From Bacteroidota bacterium (lineage in GTDB: Bacteria; Bacteroidota; Bacteroidia; UBA7662; JAIXUI01): 46,307 nt of DNA. The stretch is taken from NCBI GenBank assembly GCA_027484125.1, contig JAIXUI010000005.1:1-46307 (forward strand), given 5' to 3'. Position numbers and translations under genes: made by a program. The notes beneath the pieces are model-generated. The model was given only the letters and a program-made list of their open reading frames with translations. It did not search any database and had not been told where the DNA came from. Position 1 is the stretch's first letter. Each line of letters opens with the position of its first letter. Shown here in pieces: positions 16,894 to 26,835 of the stretch.

Positions 16894-18150
16894 TTAGTTG
16901 TTGTGTTTTCTCTCTTTCAGGTAATACAAATAATTTGAAATTGACAAAAGGTCTGCATTGGTTCTTGCCAGATTCAGAGCAATTTCATAATTTTCGATTG
17001 CTTTTGCATTGTCAATATTTGTATATAAATTACCTAATAATGAATAATAAAAATGATTCTTACTTAGATTTAATTTTTCCGCCTCAACAATTGCAATTTG
17101 TTTACCCTTTACTTGTGCCAGTGCATAAGTTCTATTAAGAGCCGCTATTGGCGAATATTCTATTAACAAAAGTTGATTGTAAGCTTGTAAAATATTATCC
17201 CATTTTCTTGGATTATCAATTTTAGTACTATGCCAAAAAGCAATATTAGCCTCTAAATGAAACTTACTTACTTCATTGCCTTTAGCACTTTGTAATAAAT
17301 AATAATTTCCCTTTGTTATGAGTTCCTCATTCCATAAACTTTTATCTTGTTGGTCGTACAAGATTGGCTCCCCTATTTCATTGATTCTTGCATCAAAACG
17401 TGAAGCATGATAGCACATTAAAGCCATTAAAGCGTTTACAATGGGTTTATTTGTAGTTTCATTATCAAGTAAAAAATAATTCAAACGCATGGCTTCCAAA
17501 CATAACTCTTTTCGTAGATGGTTTTTTTGAGTTCTTGAATGATAACCTTCATTAAAAAGCAAGTACAATGTTGCCAGAACCGTTTCTAGTCTAATATTTA
17601 AATCTCTTTCGGTGGGTAATTCAATTGTTATATTTTCAGTTCGCAATTTTTCTTTAGCTCTGAATAAACGTTTGTTGATGGTTTCTTTATTGGTTAAAAA
17701 AGCCTCAGCAATCTCTTCGATTCCAAAACCACAGAGTATTCTTAAGGCTAAACCTATTTGAGCTTCAGCTGGAATTATGGGATTACAAATGGCAAAAATC
17801 ATTTGTAATTGGCTGTCATTAATATTTTTAATAGATAAATCAACTTGTATTTCTTCACTCAGGTTTTGATTCTCTTTAAAATCAACAACTATTTTTTCTG
17901 AAAATGTTCTATCTCGTTTAAAGTAGTCCTTGGTTTTATTTTTAGCAACTGCATAGAGCCAAGCAGTTGGATTTTCAGGAATGCCCTTTAAACCCCAAGT
18001 TTCAGTAGCTAATAAGAAAGTATCATTTGTAATGTCCTCTGCAATTTCAATATGAACAATACCAAACAACTTACAGAGTACAGCTATGATTTTTCTGTAC
18101 TCTGTTTTAAAAAGTTGCGTAATTAAAGCTTGTTCGTTCTGATTATCCAT
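16894..18150 (-). CDS. ECF42-like RNA polymerase sigma factor with C-terminal DUF6596/TPR-like extension
   Basis: 418 residues. Sigma region 2 lies at about 10-80 (AEDITNDTFLLATETW, NPTAWLYAVAKNKTKDYFKR) and region 4 at about 120-175 (LALRILCGFGIEEIAEAF, ETINKRLFRAKEKLR). The remaining about 240 residues are the helical extension of ECF42 sigma factors, with LYLLFNEGYHS and an A-rich TPR-like end. ECF42 factors are typically encoded next to DGPF/YCII proteins and lack a classical anti-sigma factor; both points fit here, as two YCII genes precede it and the nearer one overlaps it by 8 bp. Target promoters are unknown. The gene is strongly A+T-rich. Confidence 0.88.
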   Translation of the reverse strand: MDNQNEQALITQLFKTEYRKIIAVLCKLFGIVHIEIAEDITNDTFLLATETWGLKGIPENPTAWLYAVAKNKTKDYFKRDRTFSEKIVVDFKENQNLSEEIQVDLSIKNINDSQLQMIFAICNPIIPAEAQIGLALRILCGFGIEEIAEAFLTNKETINKRLFRAKEKLRTENITIELPTERDLNIRLETVLATLYLLFNEGYHSRTQKNHLRKELCLEAMRLNYFLLDNETTNKPIVNALMALMCYHASRFDARINEIGEPILYDQQDKSLWNEELITKGNYYLLQSAKGNEVSKFHLEANIAFWHSTKIDNPRKWDNILQAYNQLLLIEYSPIAALNRTYALAQVKGKQIAIVEAEKLNLSKNHFYYSLLGNLYTNIDNAKAIENYEIALNLARTNADLLSISNYLYYLKERKHNN

Positions 18151-18487
18151 TCATTGGCACTATACTTCTCACTTCTACATGTCCGCCATGGCTAAGAATA
18201 GGACAACCTTCTGCCAACTTCATTGCTTCATCCAGGTTAGCAGCCTTAACCACTACATAGCCACCAATGATTTCTTTTACTTCTGCATAAGGGCCATCGG
18301 TAATTACATGGTTAGTTTTCAAGGTCTTACCTTCAAAACTCAAGCGATTTGCATGAACAATTTTACCTTGTGCAGCAATTCCTCCAAACCAATCCATCCA
18401 TTGTTGAATATTGGATTGCATTTGTTCAGGTGAAGGCCCAAACGATTCATTGATTTCACTTTTGAAAATCATCATAAATTCTTTCAT
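18143..18487 (-). CDS. YCII/DGPF-domain protein
   Basis: 114 residues, one YCII-like ferredoxin-fold domain with KEFMMIFKSE at the start, WMDWFGGIAAQGK, the signature VITDGPYAEVKE (DGPY for DGPF), IGGYVVVKAANLDEAM and the C-terminal VEVRSIVPM. The family is linked to ECF41/ECF42 sigma factors and may bind a small ligand or modulate the sigma factor; chemistry is unproven. The start follows an A-rich stretch. Its 3' end overlaps the sigma gene. Confidence 0.88.
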   Translation of the reverse strand: MKEFMMIFKSEINESFGPSPEQMQSNIQQWMDWFGGIAAQGKIVHANRLSFEGKTLKTNHVITDGPYAEVKEIIGGYVVVKAANLDEAMKLAEGCPILSHGGHVEVRSIVPMNG

Positions 18488-18511
18488 TTTTTTCTTTTTA
18501 GATTGTTGAAA

Positions 18512-18856
18512 CTAATTTCGATGCTGGACTTGTCGAACTTCCACGCTGCCTTCTTCAGTCAAAATCGGACACCCTTTAGAAATTTCGACGGCTTCGTTAA
18601 TGTCTTTTGCATTTACGATTAAGTAGCCACCCACCAAGTCACTTCCTTTGGCGTATAGACCATCAGAAACTACTTTTTTTGAACCATTCACATGTTTGCC
18701 CGATACTTGAAGTGCATCGCCACCAGCAAGAATGCCTTTTTCTGCCAGTCCACCCATCCAATCATTCCAGGTTTGAATGACATCCATGGCTGCTTGTGAA
18801 TGAGCAGTGGAAATATGAGTATCGCCACCTCTGAAAATTAACACAAATTTTTCCAT
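18512..18856 (-). CDS. YCII/DGPF-domain protein, first of the sigma-linked pair
   Basis: 114 residues from the ATG at 18856. Longer frames to 18928 lack similarity to the family, whose N-terminus is matched by MEKFVLIFRGGD. WNDWMGGLAEKGI, KVVSDGLYAKGSDLVGGYLIVNA and GSVEVRQV align with its neighbour, so the two are paralogues of moderate identity. The signature is DGLY rather than DGPF. It is the promoter-proximal gene of a three-gene unit with the second YCII gene (24 bp downstream) and the sigma factor. Confidence 0.85.
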   Translation of the reverse strand: MEKFVLIFRGGDTHISTAHSQAAMDVIQTWNDWMGGLAEKGILAGGDALQVSGKHVNGSKKVVSDGLYAKGSDLVGGYLIVNAKDINEAVEISKGCPILTEEGSVEVRQVQHRN

Positions 18857-18929
18857 TCTATGTTTTTTTAAGTTGTAACAAACATCTGTTACCACCCAAT
18901 GACGATTGGCTTTTTCAAAATTGGACAAG

Positions 18930-19753
18930 TGTTACAAAATTTTTTTCCGGTGAAGTTAAAGGTGAGCTCGGACGAACTACACACTAATGGAAGTCTGTGA
19001 TTCATCTTCGTTTCCGCCTCTATGGAGGGCATTAATACTACGCTTAAACGGTTATGCAATGTTCATTCGTTAATCACTTTATCAGGTATGAAAAGTGTTT
19101 GTTTAAGAGTATCAAAGACCTTAGCAATATATCGGACACAACTGTCTTTATTTATCGATCCTGCCAGAAACGTTATCCAACTCTGAAAGCGATTCATTTC
19201 TCCCCAACCAATCATAATTCGGCCGTTATATCGGAATTCAATTTACAGACCCATAGCCTTTGTACCAATTAATTCACCGAAAACTAGGTGATATTTTTTC
19301 ACAGCCTGACATATTACCCATCTGTGTCCCATCTTATTGCTATTAGGAATCATCCCCACCCTAAACGGTTAAGAGAAACCTTTATCAGATGTAAACTTGC
19401 ATCTCATTGAAACCGGAAGAAGTGACAACATGCTGATTAAAAGAAACTTTATTACTTCCCCAAAGACACTGCAACTCCCCACAAGAACACACATCCGCGC
19501 CTCACTCTCACAACCCAACAGCAGGCATTACTCGACACCATGTCATGCAAAAGCCCCAGTCAAGCATGCTTGTTCTAGGGAGTTGGTTAGTGGACTTGAG
19601 GCTATTTAAAGGGATGTTGTTGGTTCGGTGTTATTCTTTGTCCGATGGTATGACTGTCGTTTTTTTAGCCGTATGGGCAGACACTCTTTTTGCCAAGCTT
19701 TTTTTCATCATTGGCTTGTGCTGCTAAAATGTGTGTGACTGTGAAGGGGTGGA
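18930..19753. other. Intergenic region left of the Wadjet operon
   Basis: About 820 bp with no convincing gene; the short frames present look random. It holds the left copy of the 17-bp direct repeat (19294-19310) and an imperfect palindromic stretch around CAAGCATGCTTG near 19550-19575. The latter looks like an eroded version of the hairpin at 16840-16873. Confidence 0.5.
19294..19310 (+). repeat. 17-bp direct repeat, left copy, flanking Wadjet operon
   Basis: TTTTTTCACAGCCTGAC, identical to 26836-26852. In both copies GTGA lies shortly upstream, so GTGA and TCAC can pair around a T-rich loop. The pair encloses 7.5 kb holding jetABCD and an IS remnant. Confidence 0.55.
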
Positions 19754-20902
19754 TTATTCACTGTCAAAGTATTTATTTACATAGTTAAATGGGATTTTCT
19801 CTTGTTCAAGTCTCCAGTTCTTCGTTTTCAAAATGTCGTAAAGCTGTTGTTCTTCGTCTGTCAAGTTTAGTTTCGTTGAAATCTTTGATGGTGTTCCATT
19901 ATCGCCTTCAAAAAACCTGTCAAAGGTTTGCTTGTCCATCAATATACTTCTTGTCTTCGAAAAGTAAGTTCGGAATTGAGATAGAATTTCAAAACCTTGA
20001 ACATCTATGTCACCCCAATAAAGCAAATCAAGATTGTTAAACCAGCGGACATTTTTAAGATTGAAAACGCTAAACCCACTTCCAAATATCGCAATAGTGT
20101 CATCCATTTTTGGAAGTGTCAAAGTGGTATAAAGTGTTGTTTTGTTTTCTACTACCAATACCTTTCTGATTGGTAATTCTAATTTTTCAAATTGGCTAAC
20201 TGGAATTGCAATATCATCTATACCCGTTAAAAATCTGTCTGATATTGTTTTATCAAGAACTTTAAATCTAATTTGAGGTTCAGCATATTTCAAATAGAAT
20301 CTTTTTTCAAATTCTCTTTCTTCGGTGTTTACGTGTTCGTGAATAAGGACATCCAGCAGTTCTCTAATTATGCTTTTATTCCTTTCTATAAATTTCGTAT
20401 GAACCTTTACCGGCAACTCTCTAACATATAAATTTGGTTTCGGATTTTGTTTGAAGTAATGACAAACTTGCAAAATATTTTTCCATTCGTTTGCATAGTC
20501 AATAACCTTTCTCAGATTTCTAATTATCCAATCTTTGAGTTCAGGGAATTCCCGAAGGATTGTTTCAACATTCGATTTAAAAGAATTAACTTCATTCTCT
20601 TTGTCTAAGAATTTCAAAAATTCTTTTTCATTATCAAAGTAAATTGAAATTGGCAAATCTTGAACTCCTAAATACTTTGTCTTTACTTTTTGAAAGTCTA
20701 AGGAATAGCCAAAACCTTTCTTTTCCTTTGAATGGCTTAGGATCAATTGAATTTCTCTTTCAAATTCAACTAGTGATGATTTGGTGTATGACTTATCGCC
20801 ACTAATTACCAATTTCTCAAAAGGTCGCTGTTCAACCAAAGATTGAAGAAAGGAAATATACTTTCTATCGGACTTATCCCTTATTTCCTCTGGTGTAATC
20901 AC
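19754..20902 (-). CDS. jetD: Wadjet protein JetD (Toprim-type nuclease)
   Basis: 382 residues. JetD (DUF3322/DUF2220) is the nuclease of Wadjet systems and cleaves circular plasmid DNA after loop extrusion by the JetABC complex. The C-terminal half shows the Toprim-like pattern VLVVENKTTLYT with the catalytic Glu, a central GSGFSVFNL, and YWGDIDVQGFEIL with the DxD pair. The N-terminal part is the DUF3322-like arm with conserved YANEWKNILQVCHYF. It is last in the operon and its start overlaps the jetC stop by 4 bp. Catalytic residues look intact. Confidence 0.92.
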   Translation of the reverse strand: MITPEEIRDKSDRKYISFLQSLVEQRPFEKLVISGDKSYTKSSLVEFEREIQLILSHSKEKKGFGYSLDFQKVKTKYLGVQDLPISIYFDNEKEFLKFLDKENEVNSFKSNVETILREFPELKDWIIRNLRKVIDYANEWKNILQVCHYFKQNPKPNLYVRELPVKVHTKFIERNKSIIRELLDVLIHEHVNTEEREFEKRFYLKYAEPQIRFKVLDKTISDRFLTGIDDIAIPVSQFEKLELPIRKVLVVENKTTLYTTLTLPKMDDTIAIFGSGFSVFNLKNVRWFNNLDLLYWGDIDVQGFEILSQFRTYFSKTRSILMDKQTFDRFFEGDNGTPSKISTKLNLTDEEQQLYDILKTKNWRLEQEKIPFNYVNKYFDSE

Positions 20903-23900
20903 TTTGTCAAATAATTAACTTTTTCTTCTTTGAACTGTTCAATTGGCATATCATAAAGCCAGGAATGCCTTTCTTCTTTACGTTCAACAAAGTGAACGAA
21001 TGAAATATCGTTCTCTACAATGTGAATATTGTCGCTTGGGGTAACGACCAGTAGTTGCAAATGAAGTTGTTTACAGAGTGTAATTAAGTACCGTGCTTTG
21101 TCTTCATCTTGAGCCTTAAATGCTTCGTCAATAGCAATGAAGCGAAAAGATTTAGATTCTAATCCTTGATTAAATCTTGTTAAGCCAAACTGATACGCAA
21201 TGGCCGAACCCAAAATAGTGTAAGTTAGTTGGGCTTTCTCTCCTCCGGAAAGCTGACCCATTGCTTCATAGGTCTTGAACTTTTGATTTGTTTCTTTGTA
21301 AAACTCTTCGGCTTTGTAACTAAACCAAAAACGAACGTCCATTACTTTTTTTCGCCATTCTTCTTTGTCTAAGCGTTCTATAAATGGTTGAATGTGACTA
21401 TTGAAATGATGCTTTCTTCCTTCTACATTCTTTTCCATTTGGTAAACATTGGGAACTGCTTCTTCTAAAAGCTTTCTAAACTCCTTCAATTCATCATTAA
21501 TCTTGTTTGGTGCAACAAGTTGAATGTAGGTTTGTGGTTTGTTTTTAAAGTCAATCTCTTTTAAAGATTCATTCAACTGTTTAATGTTTTCTTTGATTGA
21601 ATCTGACCAATTTTCAAAGAACATTCTAAAATCACCAACTTTATTGGTAATCGTTTCTTGCAAATAGTCGTTGAATTTCTTTTCAAACTTTGGAAGGTTA
21701 TCATTCTCCAATCTGGTCAAGAAATTTTGATATTCACTGATTAACTCTAAATGTGTTGAATCGGGTAGGGAATTAACATCAGAACGCCAATCCTTGAATC
21801 TGCTTAATATAATTTCAGAAGGCTGCTTAAAATCATTTATCTTGATGATTACTTCTCTTTCCTTCCTCTCTTTTTGTTCATGAAGTTCTCGAGTCTGTCT
21901 TGAGTTTTCTTTTTGGAATTTCTCGCGACTTGATTCAAAGGTTACATATTCTATATTCAGCAAATCAGGATGTTGTTTTTCAAGCATTGAAACATCAACA
22001 ATTCCCAATGGCTCGTAAATAGATTTGTTACTCCTTATTGATTGTTCAATAGTGCCAACTTCATTTTTCTTGGTAAATATTTCTTGTCCTTTATTAAAAA
22101 TTTCATCTGAAAGCTGTTTCAAAGCGTCTTGAACCTTTTTTAAATCTTCTTGAAGCTGCTTTACTCGATTGTTTGTTTTTTCTAATTTATCTTTCTGCTC
22201 TGTTTTTTCTTGAATTTCATTGGCGTACAATTGCCAGTGTATATCATCATACTTTTCAAACTTTGAAAAAAGGTTATGGCATTCATCTTTGAATGTTCCC
22301 AAGTTTTTAATTTCGGTGTTTTTACTTACAATCGCTTTCTTATTATCCGTTTGCTGATTTTGAAGTTTGATTAATTCTTTCTTTAAGGAGGAGAGTTTTT
22401 CTTTGTTATCCCATCCTAGGATAAAATTTTCTTTTCGATTAATATGAGGTCGGTCGTCTTTTTCGTGTTTTCCCCTTTTGAGTTTTATCAATCCGTTTTG
22501 AGTGATTGCCATTTCGTGGAATTGCTCAAATTCCGAAAGATTATCTACGCATGTGAAATCAAATTGAGATTCTAAATAGTTCTCAATCCAATCATAATAC
22601 TGTATTCTTGGCTTAATTTCAATCCTTTTGATTAATGACTTTTCATTAAAACCTTTGTTCTTAAAGTTTTTGAGATAATCTTGGTCTTCAAACTTGTCAT
22701 AACGAATTCTGCCTTTCAAATTATTGCTGTTCACATATTGATTAACTGATGAATAATACTTTGGAGGAACAATCAATCGCAGTGCAAAATTGTGTAGTAC
22801 TTTTTCAATAGAAGATTCCCACTTCATTTCATCATCTTTCACTTTGATGAGTTCGCCAATGAAGGGAATTTCTTCTCTGCTTGCACCAATGTGTTCAATT
22901 AGTTCATCACGAATACGGGCTTCATTAATAGGAATATTGTTTTTATTCTTTTGAAGTGTTTGAATTATTGTAACCAACTCTTCCGTGGATTTAGTTAAGT
23001 CATCTTCTTTGTTTTTTAAGGAACGTAGATTTTCATTTTCTGTATCAATATTATGTTGCGTACTTTGCTTTAATTGCTTCGCACTTTCCCTGTTTGTGCT
23101 AAATTTCTCCTCACTTGGATTGGTACTGAAATTTATACTCTGAGCAATTTTATTGTATTCTTCAAGTTTTCGAATTCTGTTGTCTTTTAAGGTTTGAAGA
23201 TTTTTAATTTCTTTCTCTAAATCTTTGATTTTACTTCCGACTTCATCTTTTTCAATAGAAATCGAGATAGTTCGTTCCTCTTGTTTTAGTTCCTCTTCCT
23301 TATTTCGTAGATCGGTCAATTCATCATATAATCGTTGTAATTTTTCTTTACATTTCTCTAATTCAATTTCGCCTAATTCTACACCTTTTTTGGCAAACCA
23401 ATAAACTGCCGTTTCTTTTGACTTTTCCAATCGGAACAAATCCGCTTTGATATTGGTCAGTTCTATGGCAATTTCATTAATAGGCTTTAGTTGTTCAATT
23501 TGTACTTTAGCCTTTTCAATGTTGGTTTTAGCATCCATTAAAGTCAAGAAACTTTCTTTCAGTTGAATGAACTCTGCTTCGGCATCTTGTTCTTCCAACA
23601 TATTAGTTCTAATGAAATCATCCAAGTCTTCCAGTACTTTTACCCCAACAACTTGATTGAATAAAGTCAACGCCTTTGTTGAACGCATTCCAAATAAGTC
23701 TGCCATTCTTTCTGCATAAGCAGTAGGGCCATCAATGAACTCAATTTTCTTTTTTGTAACATTAAAGTTATACTTCTTATCTAAAATTTTTTTCCAATTT
23801 CCTTTAGAATCGAATTGAGCAAAATCAGATTCTACTTCAAGAGGAACGTGCGCTATTCCAAATTGACGTCTTAACTCATTATTCGAAAACCAGCGCACTT

Positions 23901-24300
23901 GAAAGAGTGTAATTTGTTTTAGGTCTGTATTGGAAAACGAGGCAAGAATTACTGAATAAGTATTTGTGTCACGTAATTTTTGCGTTGATGTAGATGTTTT
24001 TCCTTCTTCTTGAATGTTTCCGTAATGTCCCAACACATAGGTTTCTTCGGTGCGGTCGCCTTTTTTCTCAACGCCCGAAGATTGATTGTAAAAACGGTCT
24101 TTCTTAGCAGGGACAATTAGCGTAAGCAAAGCGTCAATGTATGTACTCTTTCCAGATGCGTTTGCACCGGTCAAAAGTGAATTATTTCCTTTCGGATTTA
24201 TTCTAAAAACCCTCTCGTTAAATGTTCCCCAGTTGTAAACTTCCATATACTGAAGTCTGAACCCCGCTTTGTTGGAACTTGTACTAAACAGACTTAACAT
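20899..24300 (-). CDS. jetC: Wadjet protein JetC (SMC-like ATPase)
   Basis: 1133 residues. JetC is the SMC/MukB-like motor of Wadjet that extrudes DNA loops. The Walker A motif is GANASGKS (residues 45-52), the ABC signature LSGGEKAQ (1017-1024) and Walker B FRFIAIDEAF (about 1052-1061), all intact. Long heptad-rich coiled coils fill about 270-430 and 650-800, with a hinge-like segment between them around residues 470-600. The start overlaps the end of jetB by 17 bp, indicating translational coupling. The length is typical for type I systems. Confidence 0.95.
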   Translation of the reverse strand: MLSLFSTSSNKAGFRLQYMEVYNWGTFNERVFRINPKGNNSLLTGANASGKSTYIDALLTLIVPAKKDRFYNQSSGVEKKGDRTEETYVLGHYGNIQEEGKTSTSTQKLRDTNTYSVILASFSNTDLKQITLFQVRWFSNNELRRQFGIAHVPLEVESDFAQFDSKGNWKKILDKKYNFNVTKKKIEFIDGPTAYAERMADLFGMRSTKALTLFNQVVGVKVLEDLDDFIRTNMLEEQDAEAEFIQLKESFLTLMDAKTNIEKAKVQIEQLKPINEIAIELTNIKADLFRLEKSKETAVYWFAKKGVELGEIELEKCKEKLQRLYDELTDLRNKEEELKQEERTISISIEKDEVGSKIKDLEKEIKNLQTLKDNRIRKLEEYNKIAQSINFSTNPSEEKFSTNRESAKQLKQSTQHNIDTENENLRSLKNKEDDLTKSTEELVTIIQTLQKNKNNIPINEARIRDELIEHIGASREEIPFIGELIKVKDDEMKWESSIEKVLHNFALRLIVPPKYYSSVNQYVNSNNLKGRIRYDKFEDQDYLKNFKNKGFNEKSLIKRIEIKPRIQYYDWIENYLESQFDFTCVDNLSEFEQFHEMAITQNGLIKLKRGKHEKDDRPHINRKENFILGWDNKEKLSSLKKELIKLQNQQTDNKKAIVSKNTEIKNLGTFKDECHNLFSKFEKYDDIHWQLYANEIQEKTEQKDKLEKTNNRVKQLQEDLKKVQDALKQLSDEIFNKGQEIFTKKNEVGTIEQSIRSNKSIYEPLGIVDVSMLEKQHPDLLNIEYVTFESSREKFQKENSRQTRELHEQKERKEREVIIKINDFKQPSEIILSRFKDWRSDVNSLPDSTHLELISEYQNFLTRLENDNLPKFEKKFNDYLQETITNKVGDFRMFFENWSDSIKENIKQLNESLKEIDFKNKPQTYIQLVAPNKINDELKEFRKLLEEAVPNVYQMEKNVEGRKHHFNSHIQPFIERLDKEEWRKKVMDVRFWFSYKAEEFYKETNQKFKTYEAMGQLSGGEKAQLTYTILGSAIAYQFGLTRFNQGLESKSFRFIAIDEAFKAQDEDKARYLITLCKQLHLQLLVVTPSDNIHIVENDISFVHFVERKEERHSWLYDMPIEQFKEEKVNYLTK

Positions 24301-24862
24301 ACTCTTCTAACTTATTTTCAAAATCGTGTAAAATATCAAGAGTGACTTTTTCTTTAATTATTCTGTGTATTTGGTATTTCGTTTCATTGTCTTTCTTGCT
24401 TATTTCTTTTAAGTAGCCCAAATCAACAGCTGCATTGATGTACTTATCAAGCTCTTTAATAAACCTAACTCTATCGTATTTCTCAGGGAGAAATAGTTCT
24501 AACTCGTCCTTGATTTCTGAGTTTGTGATAAATTTCTCAGTTGCTAACTGTGTTGGATTACAGTCAAAATCTTCGAGGCTTTGCCTTAGCACGACAAGTA
24601 CAATGGAAGTTTCAAAACCGATTTGTCGCCTTTGAACTAATCCGAGCGTATTGCCCTCATTATCTTCAAGTTGCTTTACAAAGGCAAATCCTTCATCTCT
24701 TTTAACGATTAGTTCTAAACCAATTTTGCCAAGGTAATCCTGAATTTCATACTGATAATTTATTACATCATCCCAGAAATTTGAGTTTCGTTCAACGGTT
24801 GACTTCAACAGCTTTACAATGGCTTTGCTGTAAGGTGTAATATGTTTTTCTAAACTACTCAT
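24284..24862 (-). CDS. jetB: Wadjet protein JetB (DUF4194, kleisin-associated KITE-like)
   Basis: 192 residues of the DUF4194 family, the MukE-like winged-helix partner that bridges JetA and JetC. Visible features are the N-terminal helix (YSKAIVKLLKSTVERN), a central GLVQRRQIGFETSIVLVVLRQ segment typical for the family, and the C-terminal wing KYQIHRIIKEKVT. The gene overlaps jetA by 4 bp and jetC by 17 bp. Order and sizes match type I Wadjet operons. Confidence 0.92.
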   Translation of the reverse strand: MSSLEKHITPYSKAIVKLLKSTVERNSNFWDDVINYQYEIQDYLGKIGLELIVKRDEGFAFVKQLEDNEGNTLGLVQRRQIGFETSIVLVVLRQSLEDFDCNPTQLATEKFITNSEIKDELELFLPEKYDRVRFIKELDKYINAAVDLGYLKEISKKDNETKYQIHRIIKEKVTLDILHDFENKLEEYVKSV

Positions 24863-26319
24863 TTGGATAAAATAATTTCAGGGATTTTAATTTGCTTGCG
24901 GTTGTCCGGATCAAAAATGATGCTTTGCGTTCTATCAGGGTTGATAACGTGTTTGAATTCTTTCACAATGCCTATATAACCGAACAACTCAGGCAATCCT
25001 TTTTCAAGACCTCCATAGTTTTCTACAATATCCAATAGTGTGGTTTGCGATTTTTCTTTAAGCAGATCTTTTATCCTTTTTCTCAACATTTCTTTATCAA
25101 TGTTTGATTGTGAAAACAACCTGCCTAATTGGTTAGATAATGTAATGTCTTCGTTGGCAATTTTAGGTCGATGAGTGTATTTAACTTCTTCTGATTGCTC
25201 TTTTGTTAGTTTTCGCTCAAAAGGAATATTTATTTCTGTATCTGTTTCTAATTCAAATGAAATTTCAGGTTTGTTCTTCAATTTGCTAATATCAACAAGT
25301 TGTTTCTTGATGCCTTGAATTACTTTTTTCGTAGCTTCTGATTTAGAACTTTCATTCTCACGAATTATCCGGCTTAGTTTTTCAGCCATTTTATCATTGG
25401 CTTTGTAAACTTTTTGTCCTGAACTATGGAGATGTCTTTTCATACCTATTAGGAAAGTGTCACTTATAGGAATTGATTTTTGTTCCAGCGTTGTGTATAA
25501 ATCTTTGGTCAGACTTTCCCATTTGTGCTGTAAATCTGGATTTAATATGAATGACCAGAAGGCGTAAAAACTTTTTCCCTGTTGGCTTTCTTTTAATGAT
25601 TCAAGTGCATCGAAAGTGAATTCCAGTATATCACTTTTGGATAGGCTTCCTTCAGCGTGTTTTTGATAAATCCCTTTTGTGATTTCTTTAAAGTTGTCTT
25701 CAACTTCTTTAAAATCAGATAATAATTCTTTAGCGGATTGATTGAGTTGATTAAAGCGGGGTACAATTTCATATTCTTCAAACACCTTAACGTCTTCTCC
25801 AACTTTTATTCGTTGAATTTGCTGTTCAATTTCTAATTTTTTCTCTTCCAACAACTGAATACGCTTTTCGGCATCTTCATTTGTAAACTCAACCAACTCT
25901 TTCAATTGATTCAGTATATTGTTGAATTTTGATTCAGTACCAACAAACTCTTCCTTTTTCAAACTTGCCAACCAATCTATGGTTTTGCTTGAATGTGAAG
26001 AGAGTTCATAAAAAACTTCACCTTGTTCATCAGGATAATTTGTCAAATACCCATTATTAGTCCAATTTTGAATACACTTTTTGGCTTTTTCTTCATAGGT
26101 ATCGAAAAAATTGATTTCACTTTCTTCATCTATTTCAATTCTCTGTCCTTCTAAAAAGTCCGCTAATTGAGAATGGATATTTTCGGACGAAATGGAGCTT
26201 TGTTTGTTTACGAAAGTCCTTACTAAAAATTCAATAATCATTTCTCTGTTCCGTAAACGTAACAAACTAACACTTGGTGAAGTGCCGAGAGTATTTAGTA
26301 TTTGAGAAATGTCTGCCAT
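24859..26319 (-). CDS. jetA: Wadjet protein JetA (DUF3375, kleisin-like)
   Basis: 486 residues of the DUF3375 family, the MukF/kleisin-like subunit and the mark of type I Wadjet. An N-terminal winged-helix region (SLLRLRNREMIIEFLVRTF) is followed by RWT-like segment WLASLKKEEFVGTESKF, a coiled coil at about 140-200, and a C-terminal part beginning with DITLSNQLGRLF and ending in DNRKQIKIPEIIL. It is the first gene of the operon; I saw no clear TAnnTTTG box in the 150 bp upstream. Confidence 0.93.
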   Translation of the reverse strand: MADISQILNTLGTSPSVSLLRLRNREMIIEFLVRTFVNKQSSISSENIHSQLADFLEGQRIEIDEESEINFFDTYEEKAKKCIQNWTNNGYLTNYPDEQGEVFYELSSHSSKTIDWLASLKKEEFVGTESKFNNILNQLKELVEFTNEDAEKRIQLLEEKKLEIEQQIQRIKVGEDVKVFEEYEIVPRFNQLNQSAKELLSDFKEVEDNFKEITKGIYQKHAEGSLSKSDILEFTFDALESLKESQQGKSFYAFWSFILNPDLQHKWESLTKDLYTTLEQKSIPISDTFLIGMKRHLHSSGQKVYKANDKMAEKLSRIIRENESSKSEATKKVIQGIKKQLVDISKLKNKPEISFELETDTEINIPFERKLTKEQSEEVKYTHRPKIANEDITLSNQLGRLFSQSNIDKEMLRKRIKDLLKEKSQTTLLDIVENYGGLEKGLPELFGYIGIVKEFKHVINPDRTQSIIFDPDNRKQIKIPEIILSK

Positions 26320-26647
26320 AGATAATTACTTTCTGTGCTTTGGTAAAAATTCAGGCTCTTTTGCTTGCGAAGCGGTCGTTTGTGCATTGGGGCAAGCAAA
26401 TGTGCCTGAATGTGCGGTTAGCATTTGATGTCTGTCGTTCATTTTGTTCACTGTCAGTGTCTTTTTACACAGAGCGCTATCGGCAGTCTGTAAAATAACT
26501 CATATTCCGACTCTCCAGAGGGTTATATTTCGAGTTTTGCACTGATTGGCGGTATTCAATTTTTAGGCAGTTATTTTTGGGGCGAAAAAATTGACAGGGT
26601 TGTAGAGGCTTAAAAGGGTTGGTTGTGTGGAAGTTGTTGACGAATGA

Positions 26648-26749
26648 CAAAACAACAACAAACGCATCAACAAAACGGACAGGACTATCTTTATTTAACG
26701 CTTCCTCAAATGAAGTAATCCGAGTCTGAAATCTATCCTTTACTACCAT
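26648..26749 (-). pseudogene. Remnant of an IS1182-like transposase N-terminus
   Basis: About 34 codons from an ATG at 26749 read VKDRFQTRITSFEEALN and then SPVRFVDAFV, close to the conserved N-terminal 'N-PVR-VDAFVD' block of IS1182-family transposases. The similarity stops after AFV and the rest of the transposase is missing, so this is a fossil. It lies inside the 17-bp direct repeats next to the Wadjet operon. Assignment rests on one short motif. Confidence 0.4.
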
Positions 26750-26835
26750 ATTAGCAATAATTCTGCTGCTATATCTATGTACAAAATACAACGACTTCTC
26801 TTTTATACCAACACATTCAACGAAAAAGGAGTGAG

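Noticed and set aside
19535-19575. Terminator-like hairpin around CAAGCATGCTTG
   Set aside because: The outer stem arms no longer match well and no T-run follows. It may be an eroded copy of the hairpin at 16840-16873, but it cannot be called a working terminator.
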